64,000 nucleotides of DNA from Gymnopilus junonius. Taxonomy: Eukaryota > Basidiomycota > Agaricomycetes > Agaricales > Galerinaceae. The stretch lies in NCBI GenBank assembly GCA_015501075.1, contig JADNYJ010000020.1, forward strand, positions 62,001 to 126,000, written 5' to 3'. Below are positions 47,121 through 57,961 of this stretch, piece after piece. How positions within the stretch are numbered: the stretch's first letter is position 1; each line of letters begins with the position of its first letter. A program made the position numbers and the translations under genes. Below the pieces are notes generated by a model that had not been told where the DNA came from, did not search any database, and was given only the letters and a program-made list of their open reading frames with translations.

Positions 47121-49044
47121 TCAATTTATAAGTGACAACTTTGAACTTTCCCTAACAATATTTTTCGAAAAGTAGGAGCTTGCCCACCCCAAGGACGCCA
47201 TGAGGGCAACCCATGAATATCTTCCCAATGTGTCCTTGTCTGCGGAAAAGACAAAACTCGAACTTCCACGATAAAACGTCTCAGTTACTTCAGAGAATAT
47301 CAGGGAAATGAGGCACACACCTTGCAAACGCTGGGCTGAATGCACGAGCAAGGCAAATAGAAAATTGAACTAGTCCAAGTGTCGATCCCAAAGATGATGG
47401 GCTGAGGGCAAATCGCCGAACGAGCAGTACATTGACACTTAAGAGACCATGGTTTCATTGCAACTCATCTGTCAACTTTGAAATTTATGACGCACGTGTA
47501 TGCTAAGAATGCCACCCTTGCCAGGCACAATATTAGCGCAATACACACCCACAGGAAGGCAATAGTGAGGAAAGTTATTTGTTCTGTACCCGGTATCGTC
47601 CCGTTTCTGGCAATGAGATTCAATAAGGGCAAAGACAGGAAAGTATATGGCCATAATTTCATGCAAAAATGATACACGGACGCGTGACTGACTCGACAGA
47701 GGATCGTCGGCATGAAAAAAACCTGGAGTAAGGCAGCTATACCACCAGCCGCTGACAATGCAAAACCAATAACAGACGCCTGGCTAGCTTAGCTTTCCTC
47801 GTTTATATATTATTTCTCAAAAGGCTCACCGGAAATGCTAAGCCGCCTGCTTTGACAGGGGAGAAGCAAAACAAGACAAAAAGGACGTCGAAGGCAGTTG
47901 ACATGAAGCTAAGAGCAAAGCCTGAAGCACATAATGCTCGAATTATGGGGGCTTGCAGCAGTTGTTTGATATTATAGTTATGGGTTACCGGACCCGTGGA
48001 GTCGTTTACAACCGACCCATAATCTACATGGGACTCCTGGTCCCCTGCCTGACATGTATCGAGAGTCTAGAAAGAAGATGGGATGAGATCGTTGAACGAG
48101 AAGACAGAAACTTCACCTACGAACTTCTTTCAAAAAGAACCATGCTATGACAAAGCCAAAAACGGCAATGCAAGAGACTAGGAAACCCGGAAGGAAGTAA
48201 GGATAGACCCTGAAAAAATCACGATCAAAGTATTCAGGATAGCGAGAAGCTGGTTTAGACAAGAGGCTCCAATTAATGGTCTGTAAAAATGATCAGAAGC
48301 ATAAATGGAATGTGTGATTATTATTAACTACCCGATAACGACACCAACAGGCCACCAGAGTCCGAAGAAGGAGAAGGCAAACGCTTGGTTGGATTCATCC
48401 ATGACTTCACATAGAATTGTGGGAATTACAGAAACATTTCCCGAAAAGAGGCCAGCTAGACCGAATGGTAAGGCAAATGATTTCTGACAACAAAGGCGGC
48501 ATACCGATGGCTCGAGACAAAATCACGCTTGTAAACGACGTCGATAAGCCGAACAAGAGAGAAGTGACAGCAAGGCCGCCTGCTCCGACAAGAACCACTG
48601 GGCGACGTCCGAAACGATCTATAGCATGACTTAACAAAAATCGTGGAACACCAATATAACAGAAAGCGTGCCAGAAAGAAACCCCCAGAGATAAATTGTC
48701 AATAACTGAGAGCATGCAAAGGCGCTCTCCTGCAGTAGACATTGAGGAGTCATCATTATAGGGTATGATCCAGGTATGATTTGAACTGATAAGCTTACCA
48801 CTATACCACTGTAGAAACCAATGCTCGTGGGGTCGTCAGTAACATGAAGGTCGACCATGAACTCATTAATGTAAGGGAATATTTGGGTGAAGCACAGAGG
48901 GTCCAGAATGCGAAGGAAACACAGGATGGCGAGTTGACCCTTAGGAAGTGCTGTTGAACCTCTCCTGCAAGCTGCCCGGTCATCTAAAAGGCCGTCCCTT
49001 TCTTCCATCGACTCCCTTGCTTCCTCTGTTCTCGTACTTGACAT
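47121..49044 (-). CDS. MFS transporter, ZIFL/DHA1-like
   Basis: Polytopic membrane transporter, probably proton-coupled efflux. Minus-strand exons begin at 49044: acidic leader MSSTRTEEARESMEERDGLL, then LPKGQLAILCFLRILDPLCF and TQIFPYINEFMVDLHVTDDP, the start of fungal zinc-induced-facilitator-like transporters. Then ESAFACSQLLTIYLWGFLSD and RFGRRPVVLVGAGGLAVTSL (loop 2-3 motif DRxGRRP), GLFSGNVSVIP, CEVMDESNQAFAFSFFGLWW with PVG, FLPGFLVSCIAVFGFVIAWF, later ASVIGFALSAAGGIAALLQV and a last exon ending ESSKLSLIN. The intron before RFGRRP appears to start with GC, not GT. The frame is broken once, near 48262 between GPLIG and LSKPASRYPEYFD, consistent with one lost base. The loop between the halves is acidic and polar. 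The substrate cannot be told from the sequence. Confidence 0.88.
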
Positions 49045-50690
49045 GAGACGATATCAAGTTCGAGAGGAGAGAACCAACCTACTTATAAGTAACGAGTCTC
49101 CGTCAAGTCCCCGTGTTTGTGAATTTGACATAGTAACAACATATCATGAACACATTTAAGGACTAGCATGGTTTGGTAATGGATGACTTCCCGTAAGGAA
49201 TTTAGAGCAATCTGATGACGGTAAATTACTTCAAACTGGTCCGAGCCGAGATGCCGGACCCGAATCATGCAAGTTGACAAATTCAACGCATGCTTCAGAC
49301 TGCTTCAAACTGGCAAATCTGAAGAGGCCTCCGGACCCCTCCCCAAATGTTTCCAAACGTCTTCAGATATTTATAGACACTTTTCAAGCCATATGTGGAA
49401 GGTATTGCAAATTCTTGATACGTGCCGACCTGATGCCGGAAGTAACCGATGTCACAACAACTGTAAAATAGTTTATCAACATTTATTCTACGGGTTGAAA
49501 GTGTCACTCTAAACTGCTCTAACTTGGTTCTGACCAAGGGGTATGTCGGCATTTGCCAAGCGACACAACCTTGGGAGGGAGGGTGTGGGTTGGGCGACCT
49601 TAAACACGAAACTTACATGACTTATAGATGAGTGTATTTATGTGATTTTGGCAGCTGTAAGTGCTGAGAACAGTCTTAATATGCAACAAAGCAGTCTATT
49701 GACCACATTTGATCTGAAAAAAGGGCATGAGATGGCCAAGGGACGGCTCTGCCATGCAAATGACATCATTTACATAGCCACAGCATTGCTTTCCACCAAA
49801 AAAATTCTATATGCAACACTTTTAAGGATCGCAGCTTCACTTCTTCCCTGACCAAGCTCATTGGCCATAGAACAAACTTTGAAAAAGATATGTTTTGGTC
49901 CAAGTTCCAACTTGGGTGGCATTTATGATAGCTCTGTGATGTGTAATGACTCTGAGTGTGAGATGCTCATTGAGGATGTTGATCTTGTGCAGTGCACTGG
50001 CAGTGGTCCTGCCAATGCAACTTGATTTGTGCCAAGTTTTACCATTCTTAACAGTAAATGATAACCAAAAAAATTGACTTTATCCTTACTATTATTTTAT
50101 GTGTCGAGGTTTGGTTAAGGTCTTTTTGAGAAACCTAAAACAGCTTGGTTCTGTGACAACAATTACAAGATGGATACAGGATTCAGAGAGTATCAGCAAA
50201 GCAAAGAAACGGCAGAAGGTGTAACCGTGTAATGATTCGGGCTGGCCAAATGCGTGGGAATATACTTCTAAATTTAGCAGGTACAAGAGGGAGGGTGGCG
50301 CGGAGGAGCCTTAAACGTGAAAACCAAGGTTGTGTAGCGAAATTTTTTTTACATACCCCTTGGTTCTGACTCTGAGCTCCGAAAATTTGAAGCAGCCAGA
50401 TTGCACCAGATTTCTTACGGGAAGTCATCCAATATCCGTGGAAAAACCATACCATCCGTTCCGGTACTATTCGGTTCTTTCCGTGGTTAAACCACCAAAA
50501 CTGCGGTTTTCTGGAACAGCCGGCAGTCTATTAAAGGCTTAGCTGAGTTTTAAATATGATAAATATACCGTTATCAAAAGACTACAAAATTAATTGAAAA
50601 TTTATGGTAGTAAGCTGGTACAGGTGCATCTACATTTATTTTCCTCATTTCGTTCTTTCAAATCCAATGGTCTTGAGCTTAGAGATGTTC
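49045..50690. mobile_element. Non-autonomous element or pair of inverted repeat arms
   Basis: Two arms are inverted copies. The left arm has GGATGACTTCCCGTAAGGAA at 49181-49200 and an ACTTGGTTCTGACCAAGGGG block at 49521-49540 followed by ACACAACCTTGGGAGGGAGG. The right arm, 50281-50440, contains the reverse complements in the expected order (TTACGGGAAGTCATCC at 50415-50430, CCCTTGGTTCTGACTCTGAG, CCAAGGTTGTGT). The left arm carries about 250 extra bases between the blocks. The 650-base centre (49610-50280) has no recognisable gene. This looks like a foldback or MITE-type element or two solo repeats in opposite orientation. Element ends and target duplications are not resolved. Confidence 0.55.
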
Positions 50691-51239
50691 TGTCACGCTG
50701 AAGCTTTTAGCGCATGGATGAGTCACGGCACACAGCCGTGACCCTCCAAAAAGAAATTGTATGTTCAAGTAATATTGTTAAGTTCTTGATGAAGGAAAGG
50801 CAGAGGGGATCCACGTCAGAGCTACATCGGAGTACGTCAGTGTCGAGTTGGTCTTAGCATAACATATGTAGATGCAGGGTTGAGACTTCAGCTTCAATGC
50901 ATGTGTTGCACTCCATTGTCTGGACGTTGTCTTGAATTTCGGAGTCAGATTGGAACAAGAGAGCAGAGTAGAGAGCATGGATTGATTAATAAACAATATA
51001 CAAACTGAGGTACCTAATAATAGTTCTAAGGTTTTTATACTATGGAGGAAACTAAGCGGAGACCATACATGTACTAGTGAGCAGGCAGATGTGTAAGTTA
51101 TTCTGCACTACTCAGAGTTGCCTAGCTATGTGTAATCTAAGTGTCTATGTGTTCCAGGACTTGTAGTATTTCAGGGGGATCATGAGGTCAGAGTTCATAT
51201 AGTCAGAGATCAGAGTTGGTCAGAGGTGCATATATAACA
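50691..51239 (-). repeat. 3' LTR of Ty3/gypsy element 1
   Basis: 549 bp starting TGTCACGCTG and ending TATAACA on the plus strand (TG...CA ends). On the element's strand it begins TGTTATATATGCACC. It is directly preceded on that strand by the purine tract CTAAGGGGGAAATAC (51240-51254), the plus-strand primer site. No second copy is visible in the window because the 5' end is lost. Confidence 0.7.
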
Positions 51240-51254
51240 GTATTTCCCCCTTAG
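51240..51254 (-). other. Polypurine tract of Ty3/gypsy element 1
   Basis: The minus strand reads CTAAGGGGGAAATAC immediately before the LTR, as needed for priming second-strand synthesis. Confidence 0.6.
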
Positions 51255-51367
51255 GCTGAACCTTGAGGCCTGTGCATGGGAATGGTCATGTGCTGGTTGG
51301 TTTTGGTTGTTTGAAATTTTCATTTGGTCCTCTCTTCACTATTGTCATTCTACCTCCCCCCGTTGAT

Positions 51368-51816
51368 ATGTTGCACACTGATTCTGACTTGGAGGATTTC
51401 GAAGACCTCAAAGACCTCGAAGCACAGGAGCAGAAACTCACACTCCAGAGGAAAGAGCTTCGTCGGAAGCAGGGGCAGATGAGCAGAGGCAACGGGAGGC
51501 AGAGGAGTGTGCAGAGGTGGAACAGGCAGCAGAAGAAGCACGGAAGGTGGCCGAGGCAGAGGAGGCAGCAGAGGCAGAGAAGGCGGCAGTGGCAGAGCAG
51601 AGGAAAACTGCAAAGGGGAAGAAGAAGGCACAGCCAAAGGAGAAGGTGAGGTCAGATGTGGAAACGAGGAGTGAGAGCGAGGGAGAGGTTAAGGGGTTGA
51701 AGAGGAAAAGGGATGAGTCATCAGATTTGGAGGAGGATGAGGAGGAGGATGAGGATAATGGAGGATTGGAAGGAATGAGGATGTACAAGGTGCCAGCAAA
51801 GCACGCTCATCAATAG
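51368..51816 (+). CDS. Antisense ORF inside retrotransposon 1, charged coiled-coil protein
   Basis: On the strand opposite to gag-pol, between chromodomain and 3' LTR. It starts MLHTDSDLEDFEDLKDLEAQ, continues through a Glu/Ala/Lys-rich heptad-like region (EEARKVAEAEEAAEAEKAAV) and ends in an acidic tail (SSDLEEDEEEDEDNGG, then KVPAKHAHQ). The frame changes once near 51475 (one base). A basic KRKRD motif could be a nuclear signal. I recall similar antisense Ala/Glu/Arg-rich ORFs beside gypsy elements in mushroom genomes. Function is unknown. Composition bias means the ORF could stay open by chance, but the biased amino-acid content persists across the frame change, which argues for a real protein. 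Confidence 0.5.
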
Positions 51817-51904
51817 ATAGTAATTTTGTAGAGTTTTTTTTTTTTTTTCTTTTTCCTGTATACTTGTTTTTTCTTGTTAATGACATTTTTTGGTGAATTG
51901 TAAG

Positions 51905-52669
51905 CTAAGTGAGAGATGAAAGAGGTCCGGGTTTGTCAGGGTAAGCAGAGTGAAAGTCAGAGATGAGGTTGGGCGCATGTTTGAGTTCAGTAGCTGGGAG
52001 CCAGGATTGTTCTTCATTGGTGCCTTCATAACCTAACCAGCATGTTGAAAGCAAAGAAAGAAAGAAATATTTCCATTTGACCTCTGTCCAACTAGGAGGC
52101 AAACAGATGAAGCTAAATAATACAGGATGTGTACTTATATATGTAAACTATGAAACAATAAAATAAGAGCTGAAGACGGTGGGAATGATGGGTGACAAGA
52201 GAGAAATAAACCGCGTGAGTACCAAATTTGGCATTGCGCATGCTCGCACAGCCTCCCAATATTTCAACACAGCGAACCAAGTACAATAGCTTGCACTTGC
52301 GTCATTGATCAAGCTTGGAGTCGAGGACTTCAGCAATTTCATATTCAATTTCACCTTTGACTTCAACAGGCAGAGGCGGAGATTGAGTCCAATTTGGAAT
52401 ATCGTTCAGAGTAAATGGTTCCAGCATAGAAACATGGTAAACGGGGTGAACACCATGCATGGAGTCAGGAAGTCGTAAAGTAAAAGAGTGTGTGCCAGCT
52501 TTGGCGATGATATCAAAAGGACCATAATATTTTTTGGAGAGTTTCTTGGAGGGACATGTGGTGCAGAAGAACTTTGCTTTGATGAATGCTTGCTGTCTGA
52601 CTTGGAAGTTGGGGGGCGGAGTGTGTTGGAGGTCAGCGGAGACTTGATAATGCTTTTGTGATTCAGCGA
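51905..52669 (-). pseudogene. Integrase C-terminal domain and chromodomain of Ty3/gypsy element 1
   Basis: The minus strand reads DVAESQKHYQVSADLQHTPP and QVRQQAFIKAKFFCTTCPSK, then KYYGPFDIIAKAGTHSFTL and LPDSMHGVHPVFHVSMLEPF (the GPY/F domain), followed by GEIEYEIAEVLDSKLDQ and, in another frame, the chromodomain end GYEGTNEEQSWLPATEL with FHSAYPDKPGP. The chromodomain guides insertion to modified chromatin. Several frame changes and stops interrupt it. Confidence 0.8.
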
Positions 52670-54329
52670 CATCAGGAAAAAGGGTCTTGGCTCTGAGGTG
52701 GGGAGAGAGAAGTGAGAAGATGGCCAGAGATGTTCAGAGAACCTCAGAGCCGCAAGAGCGCCAGTCAGGCTCAGAGTGCCACAGAGCAAAGTCTTGACTG
52801 TGGTCCAAAGCAGCCTTTGCTCTGGGGTACTCTGACTTTCTCTGCAAATCCCTGTGAGTGTCTCAGAAGTCAGATCTTGACTGGAATACTTTGTATTGAA
52901 GCCTCATTTAACTCAGAATGGAGAAGTAAGAGGTGTAAAAAGAACATATAATCTACATAAGGGGTACATGGGCTGTGTACAGACAAGGGATATCCTAACT
53001 ACTTGCAGAATAGCACTATTTCCTCTTCTCCTCTCTACACACAGTAACAGAAACCTATCATGGAAGCTTTGATTAGAAAGAGTTAATAAAAGATAGAATA
53101 ACAAACATACCTGAGTATAGGACAGCATGGTAGTGAGAAGTCAAGCTGAGCACTGTATCAAAGCAGCTGGTTAGCAGTAGAAAGAAATGAAAGGTTAGAG
53201 GGGTATACCTTCAGAGCCGGCTGCAAGAAGCATAGTCAAAGCCTATTGAATTACCATGTTAGTGCTACAGAATAGAAAAGGAAAAAAGAAAGAGCATACT
53301 GCAGTCAGCAAGGCTGGACAACAGCAGTGGCGGGTGCGACATATCACACCCTGCACCTGCCAATGTGGAGCCGACAACCAGACGAGCATCCATGATGCAG
53401 TCGTAGATGCCAGGGTGAGTGGCAAGAGGTGACGGAGAGATGAGAAGCATGAGGACGAGGAGAGGGAGAGGCCATGGAGAAGACACGCGCAAAATGGTGG
53501 TGGAAGCAGAGGACCGCCATTGAGGTGCATTGGCACCCACGGAGCTCAGGATATACTGTTAAAGTCATTTGTTAGCATAGAAAAGGAGGGGAAGGGAGGA
53601 CTTACCAGAGCCGTGTGAGCAGCCATGACTGCCACATCATGATGTGGGCCATGCAGTGATCAGCCCATCGATGGGCTAGGTGGCATGCATGCCAGCATGG
53701 AAGGTGGAGGTGGAGTCCGAGTGGGCACAGTTGAGGTGTCGAGATGGAAGGAGGAGGCAGAAGGAGGCAGTGACGAGGGTGAGAGTATCCCACAAAATGA
53801 GTAGTTAATAAGAAAGGGGAGGACGCACGTACCTAGGCCAGCAACGTTGGATGAAGCGGTGGTGGCGGCTGCCACGTCACGATGCGCATGTCACGGTTCC
53901 AAGCATTGCCAACCAACTGGCGTCCACGGGTCGACGTGGACGCCAGAGGCAGTGGTGAGAGGTCAAGGTGAGCGGAAGGGGCAGAGAGATGAGAAGGGGG
54001 AGTGGAGGTGACAGTATAAAGACAAGACTTCAGAGAAGTTCGAACTTCTGTTGATTTCTGTCATGTGACATATGGGAAAGTGCAAATGCAAAGTCGACTT
54101 TGCGTTTGCACTTTCCCACCTCTCCTTATTCAACAAACGCGATCATGCATCGCATTCCACAACGCGACGCTGAATCGTGTTTATTGAGAGGAGGAATTGA
54201 CGCGCCTTGATGCATTCGGGGTGAGAGGTCAGCCAGACCCAGCTGGCCGGCAAACCCCGAGATGCGATCAATGGTCTGTGCATCGTTGATGGAGCCCCAC
54301 TCCTCTCTTCCTCTCCATCACCTCCCCTC

Positions 54330-54362
54330 TTCCTCTTCCTCTTCCTCCTCCTCCTCCTCCTC
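54330..54362. repeat. TTCCTC/CTC microsatellite
   Basis: Repeated TTCCTC units grade into CTC triplets inside the 3 kb insertion. Confidence 0.7.
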
Positions 54363-54659
54363 TGTTCTTGCCCCTCCCTCCAACGAGGATGTGGGCTCCT
54401 TCAAGCTGGGCGTGGGGTAGGCTTCACATAGGGGGACCCATGGTGTGGGAGGCCCAACAGGTGCATACAAGGGCATACACGTGTTCCGCGCATGTACACT
54501 CTTTTTCTTTTGATATCTTTTCTTGATTCATATTCTACTAACAAACCTTTGTTTCTTTTTCTTAGATTTGATTATATGTTGGCCCTAGCGCCTCCTCTGC
54601 CCTCCTCGCCGTGCAATAGTGAGATAGGTGTGGATATTTCCCTTTCCTTGTGACAACCC

Positions 54660-55300
54660 CACCCCCCATCTCCCTCGCATGGAAGAGCGAGTCGGAGGTG
54701 GGTTACTTCACCTCTCCAACCCAGCCCAGGGCCATTGCCATTGCCATCGCTACCTCCCCACCTCCTCATCACTTGGGAAGATGAGCAGGAGGTGTGGTGA
54801 GGATAGCGGACTCTCCCCGCCCTTCCTCTGCTGCCAGCGCCCAATGCCACCTCCCTCGCATTGAAGAGCGAGTCGGAGGTGGCTCGTCTACCTTTCTGGT
54901 AGGCAGTGGCCATTGTCGTCGCTGCCATCGCTGCTGCCCACCCTTCCTCACTTGTCACAGCAAGCTGAAGGTGTGGGTTGCTTGCTGCGGGTTATGCCCA
55001 GCTGCCCCCCTGCTCCTGGCTCATTCGTGGAGGATGAGCTGGGGTTGTAGCTGGTGCCATTGCACCCCGCTACCGCCAGCCTATGCCATTGACCTTGCCG
55101 TGGCTCCACCCTCTCGCTATGTGCGAGTTCAGGGTAGATGCCTGCGGCATTGCGTCACGGCTGATGCACCATGTCCCTCATCTGTAAGACTGAGTCAAAT
55201 GTGGGCATCTTGGATCGTGGCTGCCATGACGACGGTTCACGGCCGTATCCCCCCTTGCTCGCGAATGCAGGCAGGAGGGTGGGGGTGTGTCCCGTGGTCA
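54660..55300. repeat. Degenerate tandem repeat
   Basis: Two clear copies of a block (TCCCTCGCAT then GAAGAGCGAGTCGGAGGTGG) lie 181 bases apart, and further weaker copies with GAGCTGGGGTTG- and GAGTCAAATGTGG-like ends follow at roughly 85-95 base steps. The array keeps several frames open. Confidence 0.45.
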
Positions 55301-55676
55301 ATGGTACGAGGCTCTGACTGCCCTGCTCATGCAAGGTGTCGAGCTGGTCAATGGCTGTGGATACGAAGGCCCCTTTCCCTTACCAGCACCCCTCTTCCTG
55401 TCCCTGCAACACAGATTTTGCTCCTGTTGCCTTTCCTTTTCTTTTTTGTAGTCTACAGCTCATGTATATACAGTAGTCTACTAACTTATAAACTAATACA
55501 ATTTATTTCTATGCTTATTTGACTGAATTTAAGACAAGCAAAGCAGTGGGGAAGGGCTGTCAGAGGTGGCCAGAGAGGGACTCAGACCAGCTGAGAGAAC
55601 AACAGGGAGCCTCAGAGTTGCTGTAGCACGGCCATGCTTTCGGATCAGTGGAGAGCTAAAACATGTTTTCCTGATG

Positions 55677-56560
55677 GATAGTGTTCTTGAGTTCTTTGTG
55701 TAATTCATCTAGATCAACAACAAAATCGTGAGCGTGAGTGGAGGTGAGGTCGCGTTCGGGGTGGATAGCCATGTTAGGGTGGTAACCTTTATTAGTGAAG
55801 AATGGTGAAATGCCGGTAGTAGCACTAGGAGCATTGTTGTAAGCAAACTCTGCAAGAGGTAATAGACTTGACCAATTATCTTGCTGATAGTTGCAATAAA
55901 TTTGGAGGTATTGCTCTAGTGTCTGATTAGTGCATTCAGTCTGGCCATTGCCTTCAGGATGGTATCCAGAAGTGAAATGGAGTTTCATGTCGAGTGCTTT
56001 TCCTAAGGATCGGAAGAAGCAGGAGATGAATTCAGGTCCATGGTCAGAGGTGATGTGTTTGGGGATGCCATGCTTGGAGAACACATGAATGACAAAAAGC
56101 ATGGCAAGGTCTTCGGAGGTGCAAGCGGAGGTGGTCGGAATGAATATAGCTTGCTTGGTGAGTCAGTCAACAATGACTAGGATTGCATTGTGTCCATTGG
56201 ACATCAGAAGGATTTCGATAAAGTCCATTGATATTGAATTCCAGGGACATTCAGGGATTGGGAGCTGTTTGAGCAATCCATAGGGTTTGTGTCATTGAGG
56301 TTTGGAATGCATACATGTTGTACATGATTTGCAATACTTCTTCATGAAGTCTTATAGTCCAGGCCAGGTGTATTCATGAAGGATAAGACTAGTCATCTTA
56401 TTTTGTCCAGGGTGTCCAGCGAGGATATGATCATGCTTGTGTCAGAGGATGTGGAGTTGGAGGTCGGATGCATCAGGAATGTAGATGCATGATTCATGAC
56501 AGAGGTAACCATCTGGATCAAGGGACCAGTGTGGTTTTGGTTCCTTCATGTGAGCAAGGT
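55677..56560 (-). pseudogene. Integrase of Ty3/gypsy element 1
   Basis: The minus strand shows the zinc-binding part HDHILAGHPGQNKM, EYTWPGL, CKSCTTCMHSKP and the DDE core: [59 protein letters not shown]. Asp, Asp and Glu of the catalytic triad are all recognisable. A TGA at 56163-56165 replaces an expected CGA arginine in VDRLTKQA; another stop interrupts WPGL-DF. The reading is cut at 55676 by the 3 kb insertion. Confidence 0.85.
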
Positions 56561-57700
56561 AAACCAGGTCAGAGGCATTGGACAGTCCAAATGGCATAAC
56601 GTTCCATTCAAATGATCCATAGCATGTTCAGAATGCTGTTTTCCATTCGTCACCTTCCACTATGTGGACTAGGTGATAGGCACACTGGAGGTTGATAGCC
56701 ATATAGATGCATGCTTTACCAGCCATGGACAGGAGGTCAGAGATGAGTGGAAGTGGATATCAGTCTTTCTTCATGATCTTGTTTAATCCTCTAAAGTCAA
56801 TGCAAAGTCATAGTGATCCATCCTTTTTGCGAATGAAAAGGATCGGAGCACCATGTGGAGAGGTTGAAGGTTGAATGAAACTGATTCGGAGGTGCTCGTT
56901 GATAAATTCTCAGAGGGATTGAAGTTCAGATTGCAAAAGGGAGTACATATTTCCAACAGGAGGGGAAGTGCCAGGTTCGAGATTAATCTTGAGGTCGTAA
57001 GGTCGATGGGGTGTGAGCGTGTCAGCTTTAGATTTACTGAAGACATCCACAAAGTCATGGTATTCAGGAGAAATACTAGACAGATCAGGCACTTCATCAG
57101 AGACAGAAGCAGCATGAGCAGAGATGGCAGGATCGGAGAGGTGAACTGTGAAACTTTGAGCACCAGGTAACTTGCATGCTCTTGCGAAAGCAGCTGCATT
57201 GATTAGCGAGATGTGAGGTGCATCAGAAGATGCTACAGAGGTCAGAGGTGTCAGAGGTGTAACCATAGGAGTTGGCAGAGGAAGCAGAGGGGTCAGAGGT
57301 TCCAATAATGGAGGTGTAGGCAGCAGAGCTGGCCTATGGGATGATGTCGGAGCTGGGTTGTCAAGTAGTTCAGAACGGAAGTTGATACAGCCCAATTTCC
57401 AGTCAATCAACAGATTGTAGTGGAAGAGCCAGTTATATCCTAGAACCAGAACACAGGAGGAGTCCAGCGAGGTTATGAAAAAGTCAATAGTAATAGTTTC
57501 ACTGGAGGGGAATGTAATTGGGATGGAGAGGGTTTCAGTAATCATGTTGCCATAGGAGCCATCAATCAGTTTGAGCTTAACTGGATCGATTGGAGAAGGG
57601 AGTAAATTATTAGAACAGATAAAATGGGTATCAACAAAACAATGGCTAGAGCCAGAGTCAATTAATGTTTCAATTAACATTAGTGACTTAAGGTCAGGTC
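56561..57700 (-). pseudogene. Protease and N-terminal reverse transcriptase of Ty3/gypsy element 1
   Basis: Protease motif LIDSGSSHCFVD (Asp-Ser-Gly active site) and VLGYNWLFHYNLLIDW are seen near 57420-57680, then a Pro-rich linker. The RT fingers follow: [48 protein letters not shown], and MPFGLSNA. Directly after FGLSNA the sequence jumps to a pre-integrase segment (EPKPHWSLDPDGYL), so the YxDD box, thumb and RNase H (about 0.9 kb in relatives) are deleted near 56575. TGA stops stand at 56628-56630, 56760-56762, 56808-56810 and 56910-56912, all where relatives have arginine (CGA). Confidence 0.85.
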
Positions 57701-57919
57701 AGAGCAGAGATGTTAATGAGAGTCGGAGAGAGTCAGGGTCAGAAAGAGCAGATGCATTGAGCCTTACTTCCTTCATATGCACACAGCCAGTGTCAATGCA
57801 ATCCCCAGTGTGTGCAAAGGGATGAGGACCGCTGACTATTTTTTTGAATCCTCAGTGCTGGGATTTGAAACTTTGGCGGCACGTGCTTTTGCCTTGGAGG
57901 TGGAGGAAGTGGACTTCAG

Positions 57920-57961
57920 ACACTCACTAGCTCGGTGTCCAAGTGACCCACAGAAGAGGCA
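57920..57961 (-). other. Gag CCHC zinc knuckle of Ty3/gypsy element 1
   Basis: The minus strand encodes CLFCGSLGHRASEC, a C-x2-C-x4-H-x4-C RNA-binding knuckle. The gag upstream is truncated at 58008. Confidence 0.8.

Larger units (their letters stand above)
52670..55676. mobile_element. 3 kb insertion in element 1, short inverted ends, minisatellite-like interior
   Basis: The integrase reading stops at 55677 and resumes at 52669, so about 3 kb was inserted. Its ends are inverted copies: CATCAGGAAAA at 52670-52680 and TTTTCCTGAT with a final G at 55666-55676. Both subterminal regions are rich in CAGAG words. The interior has a (CTC)n tract at 54330-54362 and a degenerate tandem repeat at about 54660-55300 whose unit contains TCCCTCGCAT...GAAGAGCGAGTCGGAGGTGG (copies at 54671 and 54852). 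A long plus-strand open frame there (54794-55522) follows the repeats and is not convincing as a gene. No transposase is recognised, so it would be non-autonomous. Confidence 0.5.

Noticed and set aside
48770..48835. Minus-strand tRNA-like sequence with GTGGTATAGTGGTAAGC
   Set aside because: It lies at the exon-intron border of the MFS gene, where the bases encode GFYSGIV and the GTAAGC donor. No matching acceptor stem or anticodon arm was found.
54794..55522. 242-codon plus-strand open frame
   Set aside because: It follows a degenerate tandem repeat and GC-rich composition, several frames are open at once, and no family is recognised.
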